Shown here piece after piece: positions 17,397-25,093 of a DNA stretch of 64,000 nt (positions are counted from its first letter, which is position 1; each line of letters starts with the position of its first letter). Position numbers and translations under genes: made by a program. The notes beneath the pieces were generated by a model, which was given only the letters and a program-made list of their open reading frames with translations, did not search any database and was not told the DNA's origin. Source of the DNA: Cyanobacteria bacterium SZAS-4 (lineage in GTDB: Bacteria > Cyanobacteriota > Vampirovibrionia > Obscuribacterales > Obscuribacteraceae); assembly GCA_018266255.1 (NCBI GenBank), contig JAFEAT010000012.1, positions 1 to 64,000 of the forward strand, given 5' to 3'.

Positions 17397-20006
17397 ATGA
17401 TTTTGTATTCATTTTCAGGCAGTGAGACGCCCCAATTAGCCGAGGTTGGTGGCAAAGCTCAGTCGTTGCTCAAGGGCTTCAAAGCCGGTCTGCCGGTTCC
17501 GCCTGGGTTTATTCTTCCTGTGCAGTTTTTTTCTGCCTGGATTGACCAACTTAAATCAAGTGAGGAATGGCAGGCTTTTGAAGCTGCTAACGCGCCCGAT
17601 GCCCTGCGCGAAGCTTGTGATGACTTGAAAGCGAAAGCGATGCAGCTGGTTCTCTCAGACGCACAGAAAGTCGCTTTGCAAAGTGCGGTAAAGGATTTCT
17701 CGTCCACAGACCTCTTTGCCGTGCGTTCATCTTCTCCAGAGGAAGATTTGGAAGGGTCATCGTTTGCCGGAGGTTATGAAACCATCCTCGGTGTTGGCGA
17801 AGCGACAATGTCGTCGGCAATCAATCGAGCTTTCGCATCGTGCCTGGACGTTCGCGTGGTTATCTATAAGCGCGAACACGGCTTCTCGACGAATGATCCC
17901 AAGATCGCGCTGGTAATCATGCGACAAATCGCCAGTGAAGTATCTGGAGTTGGCTTTTCGCTGAATCCAGTCACGAATGACTATGACGAAGCTGTTTTCA
18001 ATGCTAACTGGGGACTGGGCGAAACCGTTGTAGGCGGTCTTGTGACGCCAGACGAGTTTGTTGTTGACAAGTTTTCAAAAGCGGTGAAACGGCGGGAAAT
18101 TGGTTTCAAGGAATTTTCTATCTGGCTCACTCCCGAAGGTGGTACTCACGAGCGATTAGCTTATCGCATCAACGAGACAACTCTTTCCGCTGAGCAACTC
18201 AGCGAGCTGACCGGACTGATTCTAAAAGTCGAAGGGTTGTACGGTTGCCCAATCGATATTGAGTGGGCTTTTGCCGAAGGCAAGCTTTTCTTATTGCAAG
18301 CTCGACCAATCACTACCTGGGTTCCATTGCCACCAGATATGGTTACTGCTCCAGGACAAAAACGTCGGCTCTATATCGACATGACAATCTGCGTGCAAGG
18401 CATTTATCAACCGCTCTCAGTGATGGGCACTAGTTTTTTCAAAAAGCTTGTAGGCAACGCCAGTACAATTGTTTTCGGTCATGACTACACCGTAGATATA
18501 GATCAATCAATAGTTCGAATCGATGGTGGCAGGATCTACGCAAATTTCTCTAACATTTTGGTTGTTGCTGGCAAAGAAAAGTTTGTCACTTTATTCCAAA
18601 ATCTGGACCCACTCGCCGCTGCAACGTTAGAACATGTTGATGCTGACGAATATATGGGTAATCAGAGTGTCAAGCATGTGCCACTGCATTTGGTGATGCG
18701 AGTGCCTGAGATGGCAACGCACCTTCTTAGCGCGGAACTTATGCCTGACCGGGCTCATCGTCAGGTGCAGCGGGAGATTGAGGTATACAGAGAGGACGTG
18801 GAAGCGATCTGTTCGGAGCCCTTGACTGTAGAACAGTTAGTAAACAAACTCTCTGAGCGTGCAATCAATTTGGCATTTAAAAAGATTGCGCCACTTATTA
18901 TTGCATCGCGGCTGTCGTTGCAAAAACTCAAGTCTGATGTTGAGGCCAGAGACGAATCTGACCTGAAAAAACTAGAGCTGGCTCTGCCGCATAATGTTAC
19001 CACCGAAATGGGATTGGCTCTGTATGCTGTTTCTCAGGAGCTGCCGATTGGTCTGAGCAAGAGTGAGTTGGAAAAGCGATTTGCGGATGGGTTGTTGCCT
19101 CAGGAGTTCTACAGTGCGTGGGAAGGTTTTTTGGCCAAGTATGGACATCGAGGGCCTGTCGAAATTGATATTGCCAGTCCGCGCTATCGAGACAATCCTC
19201 AGTTTCTGATCGACCTGTTGTTTTCGCTGCGCAATACGCCAGATGACCAGAGCCCGCAAGCTAAGTTCGATTGGAATCAAATAGAAAGACATCGTGCATT
19301 CGAAAAATTGTGCGAAGAGCAGCACTTCAAAGGTTGGCTCTACGCCAAAGAATTGCAGTGGCTGTATCGCGTTGTGGAAACTCTTGCAGGCTATCGTGAA
19401 ACTCCGAAATTTCAGATCGTCGTTGCCATCGATTTAGTGCGCCAGAGAGTTCTCAAAGAAGCGGCGCTGCTGCTTGAAAGGCAGAGACTAGAGTGCCTTG
19501 AACAAGTTTTTGATTTGACATTGCAAGAGTTAGATGAGGGCATCGCTGACACTTCCGTCGACCTGATCGCAAAGGCGCATGCCAACAGAATCTTTCCCGA
19601 CAGGTTGAGAATGGTGCACCAACTTCCTTCTGTTATTGATTCGCGTGGAAAAATCTTGCGCCCACCTCGTGGACCGGTTCGTGAAGGATATGTCGTGGGT
19701 ACGCCAATATCCGCTGGCATTGTGCAAGGCCCAGTCAAGTCTTTGCATTCGCCAGACGAGAAATCTTTTGAGAAAGGCGATATTTTGGTGGCGCGAGCGA
19801 CTGATCCCGGGTGGACTCCGCTCTTCGTCAATGCTGCCGCAGTTGTACTCGAGGTCGGCGGCGTGCTCCAGCACGGGGCTCTCGTTGCGAGGGAGTATGG
19901 ATTACCTTGCGTCGCTGGAATTGTCGGGGCTACGGGGCTCTGGGAAGACGGTACGCTGGTCGAAGTGGATGGCTCCGCTGGCACTATTCGCGTCATTTCC
20001 AAATAG
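17397..20006 (+). CDS. Rifampin-phosphotransferase-like PEP-synthase family enzyme
   Basis: 869 residues in the order typical of rifampin phosphotransferase: N-terminal ATP-grasp domain of pyruvate phosphate dikinases (1-310; GGKAQSLLKG, FAVRSSSPEEDLEGSSFAG, IEWAFAEGKLFLLQARPI), a long central helical domain (about 325-760), and a C-terminal swivelling phosphohistidine domain (about 780-869) with His826 in LQHGALVARE. The TIM-barrel that binds PEP/pyruvate in true PEP synthase is missing. Such enzymes move the beta-phosphate of ATP via the histidine to an acceptor; rifamycins are the known acceptor for characterised members, but many environmental homologues have unknown substrates. ATG start just at the divergent promoter region. 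It stands alone, with no other resistance gene. Confidence 0.8.
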   Translation: MILYSFSGSETPQLAEVGGKAQSLLKGFKAGLPVPPGFILPVQFFSAWIDQLKSSEEWQAFEAANAPDALREACDDLKAKAMQLVLSDAQKVALQSAVKDFSSTDLFAVRSSSPEEDLEGSSFAGGYETILGVGEATMSSAINRAFASCLDVRVVIYKREHGFSTNDPKIALVIMRQIASEVSGVGFSLNPVTNDYDEAVFNANWGLGETVVGGLVTPDEFVVDKFSKAVKRREIGFKEFSIWLTPEGGTHERLAYRINETTLSAEQLSELTGLILKVEGLYGCPIDIEWAFAEGKLFLLQARPITTWVPLPPDMVTAPGQKRRLYIDMTICVQGIYQPLSVMGTSFFKKLVGNASTIVFGHDYTVDIDQSIVRIDGGRIYANFSNILVVAGKEKFVTLFQNLDPLAAATLEHVDADEYMGNQSVKHVPLHLVMRVPEMATHLLSAELMPDRAHRQVQREIEVYREDVEAICSEPLTVEQLVNKLSERAINLAFKKIAPLIIASRLSLQKLKSDVEARDESDLKKLELALPHNVTTEMGLALYAVSQELPIGLSKSELEKRFADGLLPQEFYSAWEGFLAKYGHRGPVEIDIASPRYRDNPQFLIDLLFSLRNTPDDQSPQAKFDWNQIERHRAFEKLCEEQHFKGWLYAKELQWLYRVVETLAGYRETPKFQIVVAIDLVRQRVLKEAALLLERQRLECLEQVFDLTLQELDEGIADTSVDLIAKAHANRIFPDRLRMVHQLPSVIDSRGKILRPPRGPVREGYVVGTPISAGIVQGPVKSLHSPDEKSFEKGDILVARATDPGWTPLFVNAAAVVLEVGGVLQHGALVAREYGLPCVAGIVGATGLWEDGTLVEVDGSAGTIRVISK

Positions 20007-20110
20007 TGCGAGCAGGTTGTAAAGACTCTATTCATCCCCACCCGGGGCTTAGCTTTAAACGTGATCTAGCGCTCGATAGAATACGCTCGTTACTGAAAAG
20101 GGGAATGGAA

Positions 20111-20326
20111 ATGAAAAGAAGAAGCGCGCGCGGTCAGAGCATGGTTGAATACGCATTGGGACTCGGTTGTGTTGCGGCTCTTTGCATGGTTGCTCTAGGT
20201 TCATTGGGACACATGAACGGTCACATGATTCACGAAATCGAAGAAGCAATCAACTACGGTGGACCAAAATCGGCACATCCAAATGCCATGGTTAAGGTCA
20301 CTGCTACTCCATGGAACATCAACTAA
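20111..20326 (+). CDS. Flp/TadE-like pilin-type small protein
   Basis: 71 residues from ATG 20111, chosen over ATG 20105 because AGGGG (20099-20103) then has 7-nt spacing; the longer open frame back to 19811 overlaps the preceding gene and is rejected. A basic leader (MKRRSARG) followed by QSMVEYALGLGCVAALCMVAL is the type IV-like prepilin pattern used by Flp pilins and TadE pseudopilins, with cleavage expected near Gly8. The tail is short and Gly/His/Pro-rich. No prepilin peptidase, ATPase or Tad genes adjoin it, so the assembly machine would be encoded elsewhere. Confidence 0.75.
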   Translation: MKRRSARGQSMVEYALGLGCVAALCMVALGSLGHMNGHMIHEIEEAINYGGPKSAHPNAMVKVTATPWNIN

Positions 20327-20344
20327 CAGTTGTTGCAACAGTTC

Positions 20345-20384
20345 AAAAAAAAGCGCTTTGTCCGATTGCTGTGCAAAGCGCTTT
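20345..20384 (-). terminator. Rho-independent terminator of the csoR unit
   Basis: Arms 20351-20360 and 20374-20383 are perfect complements (AAGCGCTTTG/CAAAGCGCTT) around a 13-nt loop. On the minus strand the hairpin is followed by eight T (the A-run at 20345-20352). It ends the csoR plus small-peptide transcript, and may also block read-through from the pilin gene. Confidence 0.85.
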
Positions 20385-20441
20385 GCAGCACGAGCGCGTC
20401 GAAAGTAGATTCGCTCGGTTAAAAGTAGTGTTCGATAGAGT

Positions 20442-20588
20442 TTAAACTTTCGACTTGCGAAAAGCCTTCACCAAAAGATTTTGGTTGAATTTCCTGAAGT
20501 ACTGAACAATCGCAACAAGTGCCACCGAAACAAACGGAACACTCTGCATAACAGTTTCAAGAATATGGTGCGAACAGCATGGTTGCAT
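20442..20588 (-). CDS. 48-residue Cys/His membrane peptide downstream of csoR
   Basis: A frame of 48 codons that was found by reading the csoR terminator interval. ATG 20588 is preceded by GGAG at 8-nt spacing, and its start is 19 nt after the csoR stop. The peptide begins MQPCCSHHILE, has one hydrophobic helix (VPFVSVALVAIVQYF) and a basic tail (RKFNQNLLVKAFRKSKV) that predicts an N-out or N-in single-pass orientation with the tail in the cytoplasm. The CCSHH cluster is a plausible soft-metal ligand set and echoes the CCH end of the CsoR protein. Co-transcription with a metal-type repressor and a shared terminator suggest a role in copper or zinc handling. No known family is recognised. Confidence 0.65.
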   Translation of the reverse strand: MQPCCSHHILETVMQSVPFVSVALVAIVQYFRKFNQNLLVKAFRKSKV

Positions 20589-20607
20589 GGATGTTACTCC
20601 AAAAGAT

Positions 20608-20949
20608 TTAGTGACAGCACTCTTTTTTAGGTGATGCTTTTATGTCGAGCTCGATTGAATCGACGTCGTGCATGTAAAGCTCGGGCGCTTTACGGAATAC
20701 TTGCATGAGCTCTTCAATGACGCGTGCGGAATCTTGTTTTTGAATGGCGTCGACAACGCATGTTTCGAGATGCTGTTTCAGCATCACTTCCGCTGTCTTA
20801 TCCAAGGCTGCCTGAACTGCCTTTAGCTGATTCAAAACGTCCATGCAGTATCGTTTGTCGTCGACCATGCGATAGACGGAGTTCAAGTGCCCAATCGCTT
20901 TCGAGAGGCGCAACTTGAGTTTTTCTTTTGAGTCGTCAGTAATTGGCAT
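20608..20949 (-). CDS. csoR: CsoR/RcnR-family metal-sensing repressor
   Basis: 113 residues, all-helical, with the family core: Cys35 in RYCMDVLNQL, His60 and Cys64 in KQHLETC. This C-H-C set is that of Cu(I)-sensing CsoR (RcnR has His at the third position, FrmR lacks it). N-terminal basic residues for DNA contact are present (KEKLKLRLSK). The C-terminus ends ECCH, an extra potential metal site not in typical CsoR. The usual targets (CopA ATPase, CopZ) are not adjacent; instead a Cys/His-rich membrane peptide follows directly. Persulfide sensing (CstR-like) is a less likely alternative. Confidence 0.88.
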   Translation of the reverse strand: MPITDDSKEKLKLRLSKAIGHLNSVYRMVDDKRYCMDVLNQLKAVQAALDKTAEVMLKQHLETCVVDAIQKQDSARVIEELMQVFRKAPELYMHDVDSIELDIKASPKKECCH

Positions 20950-21139
20950 TTAGAGAGTTTACGACAAAAAGCGCCTAAAAGTGTGCGTCTGAGCCTGTCA
21001 ATTTACTCATGTTGGAATCATCAAATCTTGTTCTCTACCGAACCTTCCAACGCTGAGCTTTGCCGCATAGTCTGTGGACCAGAAGTAACCGAACAGTAAC
21101 AATGAAAAGTTATTGTGAGGGTCGATAAGGAGTAACGCT

Positions 21140-21757
21140 ATGCCCTCACCTACACTCGAAACATCCGATCGATTCCCAGCTTTAGCCCAATTCACAGCAG
21201 AGGACCAGAGCACTGCTGTCTCTATTGAGCTTTTGAAAATTTCGCAGCAGACGCCATCTGTTGAGCAGAAGCCACTCAGTGCTTCGACCGACCAGACCGT
21301 AGACCAGGCGGCTCCAAGATCACCGAATGTCGCCGTCGACAAATTACCTTCGCTGTCAGTCGAACAAACTGCCAAGACCGAAGACGCGAAAGTTGGCTCA
21401 TGGACTAACACGTTTCTAGACATAGGGTTCGGCACAGCAGCAGTCGTCGCAACTGAAGCCGCGCTGGGAGTTTTGACCAAAAATCCTAGATTCGAAGCGA
21501 TGGCTTTAGAAACGCTCCAGAGCGGCGGAAAGTTTGCGCTGATGACGAGTCCTAAGTTCGTAGCTCCGTTCATAGCCGCCACTGGTTTAGGATACGGCAC
21601 GGCGACTGTCGGTAGGCACTTCGCAGTCGAGGGGCTGACGAGCAACTCAGAATCGTGGATGGACAGCGCTAACCATGTAGGAATTGGTGCCGCCACATTT
21701 ATGGCGTCCCGTTATCTGGGCAACAAATTCTCAGCTCCGGTTGCTCCGAAAGCCTAG
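21140..21757 (+). CDS. Hypothetical protein with Gly/Ala-rich hydrophobic C-terminus
   Basis: 205 residues; ATG 21140 has AAGGAG 10 nt upstream, which also decides against the overlapping minus-strand frame. The first 95 residues are polar, Ser/Thr/Gln/Glu-rich and look disordered. The rest has three moderately hydrophobic Gly/Ala segments (FGTAAVVATEAALGVL, FVAPFIAATGLGYGTATV, VGIGAATFMASRYLG), which could insert in or associate with membranes. No family recognised. Confidence 0.65.
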   Translation: MPSPTLETSDRFPALAQFTAEDQSTAVSIELLKISQQTPSVEQKPLSASTDQTVDQAAPRSPNVAVDKLPSLSVEQTAKTEDAKVGSWTNTFLDIGFGTAAVVATEAALGVLTKNPRFEAMALETLQSGGKFALMTSPKFVAPFIAATGLGYGTATVGRHFAVEGLTSNSESWMDSANHVGIGAATFMASRYLGNKFSAPVAPKA

Positions 21758-21835
21758 TTTGCGACTTGTATTAGTCGTATCGCGTTTGTTCGCGCCGAAA
21801 AGTGATTGACTCATCAATCTAATTGATTGTTCGCG

Positions 21836-22075
21836 TCAACCTACGTGTTTAATCGAGTGATGCAAGTGCGCGCTTACTTTGTGATGTTGCGATGTAAATG
21901 TTCCACTTTTCGCGAAATGCGGAATCAGCAGCAAGGCCGCAATTGCGCAGATCTCCACGAGTAGGATCGAGACAGCAACTGGAACTGTTGGCGCCACTTC
22001 TGGCTCAATCGGTTCATTGGTCCAACGCCTGCTGGTTATCTGACTAGCCGTGCCGAAATCGTATTTGTGAAACAT
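21836..22075 (-). CDS. Small single-pass membrane protein
   Basis: 79 residues. A strong ribosome site (AAGGAGG, 9 nt before ATG 22075) supports it. One hydrophobic helix (VPVAVSILLVEICAIAALLLIPHF) sits in the middle; the tail is His-rich (TSQHHKVSAHLHHSIKHVG), which could bind metal or sense pH. It follows 57 nt upstream... in minus sense downstream of nothing else; the TPR-CHAT gene ends at 22133, so the two could share a transcript. No family recognised. Confidence 0.65.
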   Translation of the reverse strand: MFHKYDFGTASQITSRRWTNEPIEPEVAPTVPVAVSILLVEICAIAALLLIPHFAKSGTFTSQHHKVSAHLHHSIKHVG

Positions 22076-22132
22076 GGTGCCCGCCCTCCTTATTCAACCT
22101 AACAAACGGTTGTGTAGGAAGTGTGAGGCTAA

Positions 22133-24793
22133 TTAATCGATCCCTAGATGCACAAACGGTGCCCAGGCGTGAATCGGCTGCCCACTGCTAGCCGCTGCGC
22201 GTTGAGTCTCGCGCAGTGCATCAGCAATTTGCAGTTGCTTACCGTTATCTGCTGGAACTAGATTTTTGTGGAATTCTTGCATAAGTTCGGCGGTAGATCT
22301 GTCAGCAACTTCCCAGAGACTGAGCACGAGGTTCGGCATGCCAGCGTACATCAGGGCGCGTGCTAGTCCCAGTATTTCGCCACCCTCAGTCACTTTGTTC
22401 ACCCCTGTTTGACAGGCTGAGAGCACGAGAAGTTTTCCGCAATCTGTTCGCAACGCGTTGCCTTGCAAAATTGCAGCAGCAGTAAGGATACTTCCATCGG
22501 CTAGCACTAAGCCTGATGCCAGCGGCTCTTCGGGATTGAATACAGCGTGACCGGCGAAGTGCACGACTGGATACTGACTGAAAAGTTCAGGCAACGATTG
22601 TTTGACTTCGTCGTTTGTGAGCAACTTGGCACCAGAACTTTGAGCGCCAAAAATATTCTGTGCTTCTTCCATCGTGTAGGTCAAATCTTCCAAACCGGCA
22701 GCAGAGCGCAATCTAGAGCTGAAGACCAGTCCTTCTTTTCTTGTCGCGGAATAATCGCTGATTGCCGATACCAGATATTTGTTTGCTTCAACTCCTGTGG
22801 TGCGATTTGCTTTTGCCAGAACTGGAATTAAGCTTGTTGTTGGCAGATAGCTGATGGAGTATTTTTCGCAGAGGAATGCTTTACCGTCATGTAGCGCTGC
22901 AAACGGCAGATGGTAGAGGCTTGAGTGAGGAACGATGAGCAATCTGTCGATGCTTTCAGGCATGCCTGCCATCACCGGCGCCACCAGCTTGTTGTACAGT
23001 CGTTTACACAAACTGGTTGGAACTTCCCAACCTTCTGTTGCAGACATTTCGAGAAAACTCGCCAGATCTGCACCGAAAGATTCGATGTCTTCTTCGCTGC
23101 TGATGATGTTGATATTCGGCTCGTCTTTTTCGTACCAAATGGCGGCAGAGACTATGTATTGGTCTGTCCAGTAGAATTCTAAAAGCGCTGTTTTTCTGTT
23201 CAGTGAATACTGACCTGGTTCGTTTCCGCGTGGTGTCGTCCATAGTGACTTGATTTCTTCGAAATTCAAAGTGCTCGCAGCAACAAGCCCAGCATAATTT
23301 GGATGCCGTCTGCGCAATTGGTTGACTACATCTCGCCATTCGGAGTAGATTTTTTGCGAGTCTTCTGGCGCCAGAGTCGCGCTTCTGGAGCCACTTTCGC
23401 TTGCCGGTGGTCCTTGCCAAAATAATCTTTCGAAGTGCGCAATCTGACTGCGCAACTCTGATTCGCGACGAATCAAACGTGCGAGTGATTGATCGGGGCT
23501 CTCCGTCAACTCTGAAATGTCGATTGGCGAATTGCTCAAAAGATCTAACAGCGCTCGAGATTTTGCGCGCCCAACATACTCCAACGCTTCTACGCGCTTG
23601 TCCATCGAGAGACAGACTTTGACCATGTCTCGGTACAGTTCTTGACCTCGATTGGCAAAGCTGGTTTTGAGATCGTCGGCTTTGATTGCTGATCGTTGTG
23701 CGTCGAATAAATTGATCGCTTTCTCGAAACATTCGAACGCTGGCTGCAACTGCTTTTGTTGTTCGTAGACTTTGCCGATGTTGGAAAGGTAGATACGCTC
23801 GCCCTGCCTATCATCAATGTCTTCACTAATTTGCAGCGCTTGCTCGTAGTACTCCATAGCGATTTCGACTTCGCCTTTAGCCATGAAACAGTCGCCAAGA
23901 CTGTCTAAGTGTGCGGCTTCAGACTGTTGATCTTTGAACTCTCGTGCCAATTCCACTGCTTTCGCGCAAGCATCAACTGCCTTGCCGAGATCATTCAACT
24001 TCAACCAGGTGGTGCCGATGTTGCCTACCCAAATACCGACGCGGCGCCCGTCTCCAGATGCTTCCGAAAGATGCAACGCGTCTTGATAGCACATAATTGC
24101 GTCTTCGAACCTTTTCAATTCGAAAAATGCATTGCCCTGACTGCCTCTGCAAATCGCCTGTGTCTGGTAGTCTCCGCGTCCCTGTGCTTCGTCGAATGCA
24201 ATCGAATAATATTTCACCGCATCTTCGAATAGCCCCAGCTCTGCCATCGCGAGACCGAGACTTCCCAGCCATGATGAGCGATTTGGAGTCTCTTCGCGCG
24301 CCTCCAATGCATGTCTGAACCATTCAGAAGCTTGTTCTGCCCAGCCTCTCTCTAGATATAGGCGGCCTAAATTTCCAAATGAAATTTCCATGCCGACGTT
24401 GTCTTCTGAGGTGTATGCAGCTTCCAGGGCTTGTAGAAAATGTTGAATCGCTTCATCACCATGTCCGCGATCGCGCTCGAATTCGCCCAGCAAAAGGTTT
24501 GCATGTGCTTCGATTTGCGGCAAATGATTGTCGCGAGCAATCTGCGCCGATTGGCTATAGTCCAGGTGCGCCTCATCCAGCCTGCCGCTGCCATGCTTGG
24601 CGACGCCGAGATAACTGATGAAAACTGCGACGGCGGCTGGGTCTTCCAGCTCTTGCGCCAGACTGATGGCTTCGGCGTAAGATTTCAGCGCCAGGTCGAG
24701 GTTGCCGGTCTGCAAAGCATCCCAGCCTTCTTTCCCCAGCTTCTCCATTGAGGCTCGTTTCTTATTATTCTTTGGTAGGGACTTATTCCCCAT
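22133..24793 (-). CDS. TPR-CHAT protein (caspase-like peptidase domain)
   Basis: 886 residues from ATG 24793, which has GAGG 6 nt upstream (a GTG at 24826 would add 11 residues). Residues about 15-385 are nine or ten tandem TPRs of the Gfat/Rapsyn style (e.g. ALEAYTSEDNVGMEISFGN, YEQALQISEDIDDRQGE). The C-terminal CHAT domain (about 600-886) has the catalytic pair: His in FAGHAVF and Cys in LSACQTG, plus GGEILGLARALMYAG and LWEVADRSTAELM. CHAT proteases act in defence-linked cell death (e.g. with gasdermins or type III-E CRISPR) and in signalling; here there is no gasdermin, nuclease or CRISPR gene nearby, so the partner is unknown. Likely cytoplasmic. Confidence 0.92.
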   Translation of the reverse strand: MGNKSLPKNNKKRASMEKLGKEGWDALQTGNLDLALKSYAEAISLAQELEDPAAVAVFISYLGVAKHGSGRLDEAHLDYSQSAQIARDNHLPQIEAHANLLLGEFERDRGHGDEAIQHFLQALEAAYTSEDNVGMEISFGNLGRLYLERGWAEQASEWFRHALEAREETPNRSSWLGSLGLAMAELGLFEDAVKYYSIAFDEAQGRGDYQTQAICRGSQGNAFFELKRFEDAIMCYQDALHLSEASGDGRRVGIWVGNIGTTWLKLNDLGKAVDACAKAVELAREFKDQQSEAAHLDSLGDCFMAKGEVEIAMEYYEQALQISEDIDDRQGERIYLSNIGKVYEQQKQLQPAFECFEKAINLFDAQRSAIKADDLKTSFANRGQELYRDMVKVCLSMDKRVEALEYVGRAKSRALLDLLSNSPIDISELTESPDQSLARLIRRESELRSQIAHFERLFWQGPPASESGSRSATLAPEDSQKIYSEWRDVVNQLRRRHPNYAGLVAASTLNFEEIKSLWTTPRGNEPGQYSLNRKTALLEFYWTDQYIVSAAIWYEKDEPNINIISSEEDIESFGADLASFLEMSATEGWEVPTSLCKRLYNKLVAPVMAGMPESIDRLLIVPHSSLYHLPFAALHDGKAFLCEKYSISYLPTTSLIPVLAKANRTTGVEANKYLVSAISDYSATRKEGLVFSSRLRSAAGLEDLTYTMEEAQNIFGAQSSGAKLLTNDEVKQSLPELFSQYPVVHFAGHAVFNPEEPLASGLVLADGSILTAAAILQGNALRTDCGKLLVLSACQTGVNKVTEGGEILGLARALMYAGMPNLVLSLWEVADRSTAELMQEFHKNLVPADNGKQLQIADALRETQRAAASSGQPIHAWAPFVHLGID

Positions 24794-24984
24794 ACGAATC
24801 CTCTGAGCACGCGATGTCGCTCTCACAGTTTAAGCTCAATACGTTGATTGCGACCATGTTTTCCCGATCTGCCGAAACCTTTGTTTCCTTGCGTAGGTAT
24901 ATTTATCCGCAGATGGCGCTTTTTCGACACCGGAGCGGTTTTTGGCTGTTACTTGATGCAAAAAAGCTCTCAAGCACCCGAAAT

Positions 24985-25012
24985 GCATCAATTTAAGCAC
25001 CGGCTTGTAAGG
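24985..25012 (+). repeat. 28-bp dispersed repeat, copy A
   Basis: The 28-bp sequence starting GCATCAATTTAAGCACCGG and ending CTTGTAAGG recurs in inverted orientation at 29413-29440 with a single mismatch. It lies in the 300-nt gap between the TPR-CHAT gene and the Pro-rich protein gene, near that gene's terminator. No other feature is seen in the gap. Confidence 0.75.
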
Positions 25013-25045
25013 ACCCTGAAAAGTCAAATCTCCAAGGCTTGCACA

Positions 25046-25073
25046 CAAAAACACGCCGCGCAGGCGACGTGTT
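25046..25073 (-). terminator. Rho-independent terminator
   Basis: On the minus strand AACACGTCGC and GCGGCGTGTT pair around CTGC and run into a T-tract (A-run at 25047-25051 on plus). It lies 20 nt after the stop of the Pro-rich secreted protein gene. Confidence 0.75.
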
Positions 25074-25093
25074 GAGAGCTTTTGACTAATTGA

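Noticed and set aside
19811..20110. Long pilin-gene frame
   Set aside because: Overlaps the phosphotransferase gene in another frame; the prepilin-type leader and RBS are at 20099-20111.
21007..21696. Minus-strand ORF of 229 codons
   Set aside because: The overlapping plus-strand gene at 21140 has an AAGGAG site and sensible composition; the minus ORF has no start signal.
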